From assembly GCA_029961685.1 (NCBI GenBank), contig JARWKL010000015.1, positions 20,295,720 to 20,359,719 of the forward strand: a DNA stretch of 64,000 nt. The letters are read 5' to 3'. Position numbers and translations under genes: made by a program. The notes beneath the pieces are model-generated. The model searched no databases and was not told the DNA's origin. It saw only the letters and a list, made by a program, of their open reading frames with translations. The number at the start of each line of letters is the position of its first letter. The stretch's first letter is position 1. Positions 10,401 to 19,447 of the stretch are shown in pieces. Source of the stretch: Aristolochia californica (Eukaryota; Streptophyta; Magnoliopsida; Piperales; Aristolochiaceae).

Positions 10401-13400
10401 CAAGTTGTCCTACTGTAATCATCAATAAAAGAGACCAAATATTGATAACCAAAAAGACGCAGGACCTAATATGGATCCCATACATATGAATGAATAACAT
10501 CAAACAAACTATGGCTAAGCTATGGATGAGATAGAAAAGACAATTGATGATGCTTCCTAAGCTTAAAGGAATCACATTGAATAGACAAAGTAGAAGACAA
10601 CTCTGGAAACAACTAACAAAGCTCTACAAATGGATGTCCAAGCCTCAAGTGCCACTAGAAGGAGGATTTTGCAGTCTAAAGTGCTGATGGTGATTGATTG
10701 ATAGAACCTTCCAAGTAATAGAGGCCTCCAATCTCATACTCAAAATCAATCATCCTTCTCATTCGAAGGTCCTGAAAAACACAATGAGTGGGAAAGGAAG
10801 TTGCAGATATTGCAAAGTTTTTGTAAGTTGATTCATAGATGACAAATTTAGTAGAAACTTAGGAACAAATAAAACAGAATCTAGAGACAGATGAAGTAGC
10901 CTTAACTGTCCCAACACCACTAACAGAAGAAAGAAAGTCATCTGCTAGTGTAACATTTTTAAAAGGAGATGATTTCTAAAAGAAGAAACACATTTGACAT
11001 ACCTAACATGTGCGTAGAAGCACCAAAATCAATGACACACAAAGATACTAGAGTCCCATGAAATACAAACATACCTAAACGGGCCATAGTGACTATAATG
11101 AGAACAGTTTGCTTCACGGATGAGGAGGAAACAGTTAGTTGAGCTCTACGTTGAGCCAGCTATGGAAGCTCATCAAGGGCACTAGGAAGAATTTCAACTG
11201 TACCAGTAGACAAGGACTACCTACTTCTGTAGGACTCGAGTTTTGTCTACGCGGGATTACCAAATTTATACCCGTTTATCCGGTAATGGTTGGTACACCC
11301 ACAATGAACAATACCTCCTATAACTACTACTTTTTCCATGACCTTGGCCATGACCAGAATTATCTCTATCTCGACCATGTCCTTCTCAACCAATAAGGGC
11401 AACAGCCTCTATATCTTTGTTCTCCTGGTTGCTAGGTGGAATTATAGCTATTGCAGCCTGATTAACCCAACTAAACACTTTGTTAAGAGATGGCACTTTA
11501 GTTGTTGCAAGAATCTGGGCCTAAATTGCATCATACTCGGAGCCCAAACCATCAAGAAACTTAGCTACATACAACTCACCACACTGTTTTTGAAGACCTG
11601 TTTTAGTGGTAGTTTGAATGGGTGATAAATCTCAATCTATTGTAAAATCCCCTGTAGCTCTTCAAAGTAATCTATCACATATCTATTTTCCCTTTTTTAA
11701 GGCAAATCACTGAGCATAATGCTGATATACTCTAGATAGGTTGCTCTCTTGAGCATATAATCACTCAAAGACAATCCAAATTTGTTTAGAAGTTTCACAA
11801 GCAACCAAGTCATAACCTGACTATCTTCGGTTTCCCAATCATTTGTAAAACTTTCAGGAGGGTCTTATCTCAAATATTTTGTTCTTCTCTTGTAGTGTTC
11901 AAGTGAAGTTTGACAAATTAGGCCCAAATTTGAGTTACTCAACCTTTTAGTTGTAATAATATTCGCAACCTTCCCTTCCAAATGCACATTATTTTTTACT
12001 AAAGAAATAAATTCTCCCAAATAAGACATAACTACTTAAAATACTTCAATCTGAGAAACAGTAATTCAGCTACATGATTTCAACTAGAATCGCACAAACA
12101 GACCAAATCCTGCGCATATGATGTGGGCCCCACGCAAGTCAAATATAGGGCATCAACTCGTCAACACCACAACACAACAAAATAGAGTTTGTAATAACAT
12201 CACTTCAAATCACTCAATTTCATGCAAAACAGGTCCAGATACTAGTCTATGAATTCATGCAGGCACTGAAACAGGGAGACAACAACAAACAATCCTCAAG
12301 GGACACAAAAACATAACTGCTCAACAAGTAGCACAAGCCATCAATCCTAAAGTTATGGCACGAAATAAGTAAAAAAAATCTAACCTTTAAATCCAATCAG
12401 CAAGAATTGGAGAAACCCCTTTTTTTGAGTGAACACAGGCTAAGAAGGGGAAGAAAACTTGACTAAAACTTTACTTTAAATGGATATTTCTCTCTGATAC
12501 TATGTAAAATTGGAAGAGATAGAATAGAAAAGAAAGAGCAAAGAGAGAGGAAGAAGAAGAGAATTTAGATGTCTTGTAGTGTGTGGCACTCTTCCAAGAG
12601 GTCAGAATTCAATCTCTTTATGAAATAGGTCACTTGTGTGAAAACTTATTACAATAACGTAAATGCCCCTCTAAACTTTCTAAACAGAAAGTGCAAAAGT
12701 GAATATTTTCCTAAAATATGAACTTCCTAAACAGGTAATCTGATGTCTGTCAGTCTTGTTCTGTCCTTTTTGCTTCCTTATTTTGTAAATCTTCAATTAT
12801 TTTGAATCTCTATGTCTGTCCTCATAGTTTTAAACAATTTTTTCAACAATAAAGCCATGTACTTCATCTGCACTCCCCCCCACATAATGGACTAGGTTGT
12901 GCTATTGAGGAAGTAGAAGATCTGTTGTCCGTGGGACATCTCATGTAGATCTGCTAATCTGGAAGGTATGGTAGCAAATGAGCTTATGAAAACATACTGC
13001 AGATAGCTTGGTGTTTAGGCCCACTCTTTAGCCAATGTTAAACCTTGTTTGCTTCATTTTGGACCTGGCTGCTTTAACTTTGCAGCTACTTCTTGTTATA
13101 TTCACATTTTTTACTTGAAGAAATTGACTCTCACTTAGTTGGCTTTTTCCTCTTCTATGTAGAAGTGGGTTGGCAAAGAATTAGTAGTAGCATGAGACAG
13201 TGAATCATTTGGTTTTCGTGTGCAGGACCTTGTGATTATACTGGAAGCAGTGAGGATTATATCTATTACTTTATCTCCAATAGCTCCAAGTTTATGCTTG
13301 AGGATCCATTCTCAACTTGGCTATTCAAAGGACCAGTTTGAAGCACAGACTTGGGTACTTCTCTCTACAATTCACCTAGTGTTCTACGGGCCTTCCTGCT

Positions 13401-13796
13401 GCCGTATACCATTTTGGCATGATCTCTTTTGATGAGCCTACATATGAATACTTGACATGCATGGATGGAACATTTAGTTCATCCATCTTGGTACTTAAAG
13501 ATTCATGCTTTGCATAGACCCTGACAACTATTTGGCGTTCTACAATCAAATTGCAGGACAGTAAATTGATTTAAGGCATTGCATCTAATTTCTTTCTTAT
13601 CATTTGACTCCGTGCTTCTATATTGCAGGACAATACTAGATGGGGTGGGCTGAAAGCTGGTCAAGTCATGGCTCAACCTAAGCCTGTTTTCGAGAGAATT
13701 GAAGTGAAGAAGGATGAGGAAGACGGAAGTGTTAGTGTTCAGAAGGTGGAGAAGGAAAAGAAGCAAGCTGAAAGTGAAATAGTTGTAGAAGCTTAA
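1413..13796 (+). CDS. Methionine--tRNA ligase, chloroplast/mitochondrial, C-terminal part (5' end outside window)
   Basis: It charges tRNA-Met in plastids and mitochondria. Four coding exons are seen: 1413-1528, 1658-1813, 13226-13354 and 13629-13796 (TAA). All junctions are GT-AG. The first exon continues a split codon (phase 1); the others join in phase 0, giving about 189 C-terminal residues. The product carries the anticodon-binding helical domain of class Ia MetRS (LLNRTLGLLRKNC, ENLSLSSACE, YMDKHAPW, LSPIAPSLCLRI, RWGGLKAGQ) and ends in a short Lys/Glu-rich tail. This closely matches the organellar enzyme of Arabidopsis (OVA1, At3g55400). The catalytic HIGH and KMSKS regions would be encoded to the left of the window; no further upstream exon is visible in 1-1412. 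Intron 1814-13225 is 11.4 kb and packed with retroelements, yet its splice sites and the flanking frame are intact, so the gene is probably active. Confidence 0.9.
2080..2410 (-). mobile_element. LINE RNase H-domain pseudogene fragment
   Basis: The minus-strand frame has SIEAELQALLCGLKV followed about 40 residues later by VECNGLADNLARM. These match the two best conserved blocks of the RNase H-like domain at the end of plant LINE ORF2 (E-A-E/L-x-A-L...G and the N-x-x-A-D-x-L-A helix). No RT part is present, so it is a 5'-truncated copy. Boundaries are approximate. Confidence 0.7.
2861..3218 (+). repeat. 5' LTR of the 2861-7162 element
   Basis: It starts TGTTGG and ends CAACA, and directly precedes the primer-binding site. 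The 3' LTR at 6818-7162 has indels relative to it, including an extra AT-rich block near 7000-7022 and the loss of one 'gatgggcccatg' unit, so the insertion is not recent. Confidence 0.8.
4466..4765 (+). mobile_element. TRIM-like miniature LTR element, plus orientation
   Basis: Two short direct repeats of about 82 bp (about 4466-4546 and 4683-4765) share 'ggttaagtac', 'gggtagtattggctaggtg' and 'taaca' ends. The left repeat is followed by tggtatcagagc (4549-4560), an exact plant initiator tRNA-Met primer-binding site. The interior of about 136 bp cannot code for anything. LTR plus PBS without genes is the definition of a TRIM. No 5S rRNA motif is visible, so it is not Cassandra. Confidence 0.75.
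4776..5082 (-). mobile_element. TRIM-like miniature LTR element, minus orientation, tail-to-tail with the previous one
   Basis: Read on the minus strand: LTR 5082-5001 (TGTTATGGTC...CTTAACA, 82 bp), PBS (plus-strand gctctgatacca, 4987-4998), a short interior containing 'gagttcgaatcc', and a second LTR at about 4852-4776. Its interior is alignable with that of the plus copy (gagtgggccgtcg, tgtcggctc). The two copies meet at a palindrome, tttgatatcaaa (4766-4777). Confidence 0.75.
6643..6750 (+). mobile_element. Solo LTR of the same TRIM family
   Basis: The stretch from tgttatggg to gtgcttaaca matches the TRIM LTRs at 4466, 4683 and 5001. It is longer (108 bp) because of a local duplication of 'cctggtcctggt'. 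No primer-binding site follows, so this is a lone LTR. Confidence 0.65.
7163..7899. other. Intronic stretch with no recognised feature
   Basis: AT-rich sequence without long open frames or repeats shared with the rest of the window. It may be original MetRS intron sequence lying between two retroelement insertions. Confidence 0.5.
7900..9029 (+). mobile_element. Copia-type 5' LTR, split by a LINE insertion
   Basis: The stretch begins TGTTAAGGGGCATTTTGG and is followed at 9030-9040 by tggtatcagag, an initiator tRNA-Met primer-binding site. Removing the LINE and one target duplication (814 bp) leaves an LTR of about 316 bp. Its last bases are ...gacg rather than ...gaca, consistent with one substitution. 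The internal region downstream is reduced to an RT fragment. Confidence 0.65.
8068..8865 (-). mobile_element. 5'-truncated LINE with perfect 16-bp target-site duplication
   Basis: A T-run at 8069-8082 is the poly(A) tail of a minus-strand copy. The minus frame encodes LKLNFDGSSLGNPGIAGFRE (about 8400-8470), the start of the RNase H-like domain of plant LINEs. The 16-mer atattagttattgtac occurs immediately outside both ends, at 8052-8067 and 8866-8881. The copy is about 800 bp and lacks the reverse transcriptase, which is normal 5' truncation. Confidence 0.9.
9041..9340 (+). mobile_element. Copia reverse transcriptase fragment, plus orientation
   Basis: Just after the primer-binding site, the plus strand translates to fragments of the Copia RT entry region: YKVWLVAKGYTQTY, DVFETFSLVARL, DLEEEVYMTTS and KMCRLKKAIYDLK. 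These correspond to the family blocks K-A-R-L-V-A-K-G-x-x-Q, F-A-P-V-A and G-x-L-x-E-E-V-Y-M. Frameshifts and stops interrupt it. Gag, protease and integrase are missing between the PBS and this piece. Confidence 0.75.
9480..12502 (-). mobile_element. Copia gag-pol pseudogene, minus orientation
   Basis: Read on the minus strand from right to left: a decayed gag region (about 12060-11400), a GAG-pre-integrase-like part (10941-10759), an integrase core (10575-9970, with LRTDNGLEYMN and YTPRQNSVANKKN, the D and E surroundings of the family), then RT pieces with IVVLIVYVDNIV (the YVDD box changed to YVDN) and MYRRLVGKFIYATM up to 9494. Frame breaks and stops occur throughout, so it is not functional. 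The left end is truncated, with no 3' LTR seen. Confidence 0.85.
12503..12848 (-). repeat. 5' LTR of the minus-oriented Copia element
   Basis: On the minus strand it begins TGTTGAAAAAATTG and ends CCAATTTTACA, followed by TAGTATCAGAG (plus-strand ctctgatacta, 12493-12503), a near match to the initiator tRNA-Met primer-binding site. Length is about 346 bp. The element's 3' LTR was not found. Confidence 0.65.
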
Positions 13797-15373
13797 TCCT
13801 GGTCTCTTGTACAGCTATGACTGGTTCAAGCGGTATTTGCCCTCAATTATTATTCATTTCTCTTGAACCACATCAATTATAACGGTTGGCTCTTATATTT
13901 TATATTTATTTAAATACTTGAGATGCAGTTTTTTGTCATTTCATAAATGTTAAGAAGTTTAAGGGTATTTTACATAATCTTTGTGTTTTTGCTTGGGGTG
14001 GGGTAGTTTAGCCATTTTTTGTCATGATGCTCTAGTCGACATTCTCGAATACAAAGTAGGGTTCATCAACAATCAAATAATATTCGAAGATAATAGTGTA
14101 TAATGGTTCATAACTCAAACTCAATCCATTATCTATTTGCATCTCAAAGTTAATTCACTATTATTTCGGTTAATGGACATCTTGTTGGTCCAGGTGATGA
14201 TGTCTCAAGATGGATGTAAGTTGACTTAAAAAAAAATTGTGTTTGGTAAAAAAATATAAATATAGAGTAAAGAGAACACAACCACAAGAAGGCAAAGATT
14301 TTTTTAACTCGAGCTCAAGAAAATTTGATAATCTTTCTAGTGGAAAGAGACTTAAGGTTCTATTATGGCTAAAGAAATGTACTTTGCCCAATTTCACTTA
14401 AAGTAATTTTCTTATAATCAATTAAATTCTGATTTTAGTGAGTGCTTCCGTTTTCAGATCCATGGTTTTAGATAACCAACTTTTCTAGATTCAAGAAAAA
14501 CGAAAATGCAAAAGTGAGAAATAAAATTTACACATTTCTTTGGAGAGAAAATCACATTCTTAATGAGATTCGTACTTCCAAATCTTTGAGACAAGACGGA
14601 TATAAAACAGGGTAGGAATGGGTCAGGCTTACGGGGACAGGGCAGGGATGGGTTGAGTTTACGGGAACACATTAGAGATAGGTCAGGTTTATGGGAACAA
14701 AGCAGGGATGAGATTGCAGGGATGGTGATTGTTTCAAGTTCAGGTTTCAAGAAACCCTACCCTAATCCAACCCATGCCCCCTTATGTATTATGTAATCTA
14801 TAAAATAAATCAGTCTCTAGTTTCCATCCTTTGGGATTGAATAGGTACCACCTCATAGAGAAATAGTTTAGCAAAATAACATTTTACTATAATATTGGAT
14901 TCTTGAGCCTTAAATTTGCCTGATTGAATCTAATTTCATTATGATCTCGTTCTTACTGAAATTAGGTAAACGTTGTCTACTTTATAATTTTGGTGTTGTT
15001 TTCATCTCATCTATTTGCCTCTTGACACATTATTTTACTCTTGGACGCGACTTAGTTATAGTTTTTGTAGGGTTTAGGGTGCAATACCAGGAAGTGAAAC
15101 CTGCACTGCACATCTCAATGAATTTCAGTAATGGCACAATAAACGTGTCTACAAAGAGACCAAGAGAGCCGTGATTACGATTTCCAATTCAGTCAGTTCA
15201 ACATAAATCAACTGAACGGCACCTGAAACACCCCAGTACAAATTCCAGATATATACAGGAAAGCCACTTTTCAACTGCCATAGGGTCTGCACAAGCTGAA
15301 CAATAAAACCCTAATTAGACGATCCCTTCCCTTTCCCTGTCTGTACTCTTTCCACTCAAGAATCTTCAAACAT
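13797..15373. other. Convergent intergenic region (MetRS 3' side / MINE1 3' side)
   Basis: The flanking genes end toward each other here, so both 3' UTRs lie within. 13797-13960 probably holds the MetRS 3' UTR and 15185-15373 the MINE1 3' UTR. A 30-bp tandem repeat lies at 14618-14707. No coding region is supported; the open frames in the stretch are short and unlike known proteins. Confidence 0.6.
14618..14707. repeat. Degenerate minisatellite, 3 x 30 bp
   Basis: Three units at 14618-14647, 14648-14677 and 14678-14707 share the pattern atgggtcaggtttacgggaacagggcaggg with several differences. The period of exactly 30 keeps a frame open on the minus strand, but the repeat explains that frame better than a gene does. 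Confidence 0.7.
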
Positions 15374-18300
15374 CTATTGTTCTTTGTCATTAGGTAGGAA
15401 GAAATCAAACCTAACATCAACAGAGCCTGAAGCCTCTCCTGTATCCTTGTACTCCACATCTGTTATGCCTCGGAAATCTTCATCATAATCTTGGTACTCG
15501 GGTTTCACCCGCCTAACTGGTACAGTTACAGAGTATACAGTCCCAAGGTCTGGATCTGTTGAGACACTCAACTGAACTTTGTCCCGTGAATCTATCTCAA
15601 CAAAATCCGATAAAGCACCGACGATATTGCTAACAATCTTTCGCTTGGCTTCATCACTAACTGCACATCTGTCAGAGAAGAGAATCATCTTAAGCCTCTG
15701 CTTAGCAATTTTTGCATTTGAACTTCTCCTTGCTGTTGTAGATGGGAACAAAATTTTCCAAGCCAAGCTTAAGCGCTCCAGGAAGCTCATATTTACTGCA
15801 TCAAGGAGTAAGCCTTCAGCATCTGAGTTTGTGGCCCCAGGGACAAGCTTATCCCTTACAATTGCTTGACATTGATGCGACTGGCTAAGCGCTCTCTTGT
15901 TGACTGGAAATTTGGGTGAGAGCTCAAGAATACTTGATACTCCCGGCGATCTATAAAAGCTCACCTGTGATGTATAGAAAAAATGAATGAAGAGAGTCAG
16001 CGAGAGTAAGACAGAGAGGAAAGACTGCTCTGGCCAAGAAAAAATATTGTGATGTCGGATGATGTCATGCCAAGTCAACTAGACCCGGCCATTTCACCAG
16101 ATCTGTAATGAAATTGATCTTAATTGCCTCCAAAAATATGCAAAATATTGAATGTGGACACTCCAATAGTCTCCAACATATTTAAAACCACTCAGACATG
16201 AAAACAACAAGTTGTGATAGAATGTCAAAGTTTCTAAGTGTTGAGCATAGTGGGAGCCAAGAGGGAGAATCCTAAATATGGAGCAGCTCAGTGAGGCAAG
16301 CACATTGAGAACAAGTTACCAAATCTTGTGCTTCTTGTGGGATCACATCTTCACTTACTGCGCGTGTTTGCTTTTGAGATTTGGGGTGCTAATCTTCGAA
16401 GTTTAGCTTTTACTTTTGCCTTCCAAAAATTGTTCATAACCTCTTCTCTTTATGGATGGATCAGCCCCCACCCGAAAGAGGTAAAATTTTGAGGATTCCA
16501 TCAATGCCTTCTTTTGGGGGGAACATGGGATGAGAAATAGTCATACTTTTGATAATCAAACTCAGTCCATTGATGGTATCATTGGAAAAAATCATCCATT
16601 ATATCCTTTTTGATAAAGCAAATCCTGTGAGGCAAAACTCCAACCCACCACTGTTATTCGTGATAATTTAAAATTTTGAAGTTTCCATCGCTGCCTTCTT
16701 TTGGGGGGACATGGGACGAGAAATAGACATACTTTTGATAATCAACTCTGTCCACTGATGGTATCAATAGAAAAAAACATCCACTATATTCTTTTTTGGT
16801 AAAGCAAATCTGTGAGATGAAAGTCTAGCCCACCACTGTTATTCATGATAATTTATGGCAAGCTCATCATCCTCAAGATCAAGATTGGGCTCCACCCCCT
16901 ATTGATTGTCAAGCTTAAACTCGACCAAAGCTCAACGGAAAACCCTGGTCCAACAAGAGGAAAAAATGTTATTTGAGGAAGTGATGGGAGTTTCACCATT
17001 GTTTACTGTTACTCCTGATGGGTAATCTGATTGCGTGGAGGCTAAGTTGATGGTTCTCTTCATGGATTTTTTTTTTTTTAATAAAGATAATTCTCTTCAT
17101 GGATTGAGATTGAGATTGTATAGTATAATTTGTCCCCTTTTAAGTAAAGTTTCAAGCTCCATCACTACTTCAGGTCCTCTCTCTAAATAAAATTTTTGAA
17201 TCTAATACAAAAAAAGCATAGGAGGAGCCAACCAGTCTCTACAACCTCCTTAGTCCTTCCAAGGTATTTGCTTCATTAGCTCAATGGACACGTGAGAGGG
17301 TCTCTAACTGAGGTCCTGAGTTCAAGTTTCACCAAGGTAAAGGGTCTTAACATTCAAGAAAAAAAAAGTATTTGCTTTTCTAATTGATGCTGAATAAATC
17401 CTCAGCGTCACAACTTAAGTCAAATAATCAAAACTCTGCATTCAGATCCTATAGAGAGTTAAAAGGCATCAACGGACAACTTACTTCCGTACACACATCA
17501 ACTCATTTTCTTTTGCGATTCGAGAAACCAGTAGTCATCATAACTGAAACCCTAGTGCACTTGATTCATATTTTTAAGTCCATTTTGGCCTGCTACCACT
17601 GCAAAGGGCCAAGGTTATCACTTTCATTCAGTTATGTTCTGATTTTACTTATTCATGTTTCATTTCTGTTTTATTTGTTTATTTATTTATTTTCATTGTT
17701 TGAAAAGAAATGACTTGAACCAAGAGCACATTACCCTGATAGTCAAGCTTCTAAGCAATCCAAATAATTCAATTTTACTCTTAGAACAAGAGATTTAACA
17801 ATGAACATGTTCAATCATCTATCAAAAGCCCTTTTTCTACTTCCCTCAGTCAAATGACTGCAACTTGCTTAGGATTCAATAAAAAGAGGTATGTGTATCA
17901 ATCTCACAGCCATAAACATCATGTCATGTGCATTGGAAACAACTCAACAGAATTAGTCAAGCCAAGAGTAGTGCCCCCACTATCTAACAGACTAGCATAC
18001 CATATTGCAATTCTAGTTTTTTGTCTTCATAAAATGATAAGAGCAACTACTTATTCCATATACCTATTCCATCAGCATTTTCACTTACTTTCCACTGTTG
18101 AGGTTACCTTTGAGGTTAGTGAAAAAGACTTAGCTAGACATTTTCCACTAAAAATTTCTATGCCCAATAAAAAATCACATAATCAGAAACATCCCGACAA
18201 CAATAACATGTTTTGGCTTTTAATAAATCACAACCCTTGAAAATATACATCATTGATGATTTGACTCTTTGAACTTCATGATGAATGAGAGGCTGTAAAG

Positions 18301-19447
18301 CAATATAACAGAGCATAAAAACATGGTCAGACGCCTAAATTCCCCTAAAAAAGGTTCAATATTTATCAGATCAAGAATTAAAAAATAACAACAAAAAAAC
18401 CATATTTAAGATGAATGCAGTAAGTGGATTGACCCCTTGGCTCGATGGCCACATGAGGGGCTTCTAGATTGAGGTCTTGAGTTTAAGTCTTACCAGGGGC
18501 ATTGGTTGCAGTATGCATGAGTAATCAATACTTGAAAAAAAGATAGCTGCAGTAATAGTGACAGTGAATCTGTGATTGTCTTATTGGAAGGTATGCGGTT
18601 TCCACAAGGACATGCACTAAGATAAAATAAGAAAATAACCATGCTACAATCTGAAATCTACCAAAATAAACCTACGTAGGACGTTATTCTCTGTGGCGGC
18701 CGTTCCAAAATATAAGAAAAAGAACCCAACTGTCATCATTCAAACAATGAAATAAAACTATTAAAGGTGGCAAACGAGTAATACTTGGGGTCAAGTTTTA
18801 CTCTGATTCTCGAATGTTTATAACGGTTCATAAACTCCTCGATAGTAACTAAATTTTTTTATTTATAAAAAGTAAAAGAAAGACTTCGATTATGCCATCG
18901 TCAGATAACTGCGAGAAAAGAAATACACTAATTATCAGGAAAAGCAGAAGAGGCTCAGAATCAAGATATACAGTAACTAAATTTTGTTATTTATAAAAAT
19001 TAAAAGAAAGACTTCGATTATGCCATCGTCAGATAACTGCGAGAAAAGAAATATATTAATTATCAGGAAAGCAGAAGAGGCCCAGAATCAAGATATACAG
19101 CAACTAAATTTTGTTATTTATAAAAAGTAAAAGAAAGACTTCGATTATGCCATCGTCAGATAACGGCGAGAAAGGGAATACATTAATTATCAGGAAAAGC
19201 AGAAGATGCCCAGAATCAAGATATGCAAATATCAGTCTCAGACACCGGGATACTTAACGAGCTCCAAGAGTTCTCAAAAAGGGCAAACAAAAAAGGAGTT
19301 TACAATCTCCAGCAGAAAATACTCCACGAATTCTCTGAGCACAGAAGAAAGAAAGAAATAAACCTTAGAGGGAGCAAGGCCTCGAAAGGAATGGGCAGGA
19401 GACGAAATAAATGTCGCAAAAACCCGTAAATCACCCGAAATAGCCAT
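15374..19447 (-). CDS. MINE1: MinE1, plastid division-site topological specificity factor
   Basis: MinE works with MinD in the chloroplast stroma to confine the FtsZ ring to mid-plastid. Two coding exons: 19447-19364 (28 codons) and 15964-15374, joined in phase 0 across a 3.4-kb GT-AG intron to give 224 residues, close to the roughly 229 of Arabidopsis MinE1. Exon 1 (MAISGDLRVFATF...) is rich in S, A, F and R and poor in acids, as expected of a transit peptide. Exon 2 carries the MinE core: FLERLSLAWKILFPS (MinD-interacting segment), NAKIAKQRLKMILFSDRC, KIVSNIVGALSDFVEID and a plant-specific end with RRVKPEYQDYDEDF. The start was chosen because it gives a transit peptide and a consensus donor (AAG|GT). 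An ATG further right in the exon 2 frame (16078) lies in intron sequence. The intron holds two SINEs and a 127-bp minisatellite. Confidence 0.93.
16440..16860. repeat. Diverged direct duplication in MINE1 intron
   Basis: Two similar blocks begin near 16485 and 16670 ('ttttgaggattccatcaatgccttcttttgggggg' and 'ttttgaagtttccatcgctgccttcttttgggggg'). Each continues with 'catgggatgagaaatag' or a close variant, 'tacttttgataatcaa' and 'aaagcaaatc'. The spacing is about 185 bp. The copies differ by scattered substitutions, so the duplication is old. No coding potential. Confidence 0.6.
17274..17367 (+). mobile_element. Very short tRNA-derived SINE with 10-bp target-site duplication
   Basis: The 94-bp insertion has an A-box-like part (tagctcaatgg), a B-box-like part (gagttcaagtttcacc) and an A-rich end. 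It is flanked by gtatttgctt at 17264-17273 and 17368-17377. It lies in the MINE1 intron, antisense to the gene. Related copies lie at 18424, 24662 and 38998. Confidence 0.75.
18424..18539 (+). mobile_element. Short tRNA-derived SINE
   Basis: Same family as 17274-17367: ttggctcgatggccacatgagggg, then ttgaggtcttgagtttaagtcttacc, then tcaatacttgaaaaaaa. Flanks aagatgaatgcagtaa (18408-18423) and aagatagctgcagtaa (18540-18555) agree at 13 of 16 positions, consistent with an aged target duplication. Confidence 0.7.
18844..19226. repeat. Minisatellite, 3 x about 127 bp, in MINE1 intron 1
   Basis: Copies start at 18844, 18972 and 19099, each with agtaactaaattttgttatt (or close), 'agaaagacttcgattatgcc', 'atcgtcagataactgcgag' and 'cagaatcaagatata'. 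Between-copy differences are few, so the array is young. It ends about 140 bp from MINE1 exon 1 on the intron side. Confidence 0.9.

Larger units (their letters stand above)
1814..13225 (+). other. 11.4-kb intron of the organellar MetRS gene, TE-filled
   Basis: The donor aag|gtacat at 1813/1814 and the acceptor tgcag|gacctt at 13225/13226 join in phase 0 between the ESAAK and DLVII segments, which are adjacent in the protein family. The intron contains a LINE RNase H pseudogene, an LTR retrotransposon with nested TRIMs, a Copia LTR carrying a nested LINE, and oppositely oriented Copia pol pieces. About 12850-13225 and 7163-7900 show no recognisable element and may be old intron sequence. Confidence 0.85.

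Noticed and set aside
15965..16078. MINE1 start codon at 16078 with a hydrophobic leader
   Set aside because: The frame upstream of 15964 reads through the intron acceptor (ctatacatcacag|gtgagc). Joining exon 1 at 19364 gives a proper transit peptide and the expected length.
18844..19226. CRISPR-like array
   Set aside because: Long adjoining units without spacers in a plant nuclear intron; it is a minisatellite.
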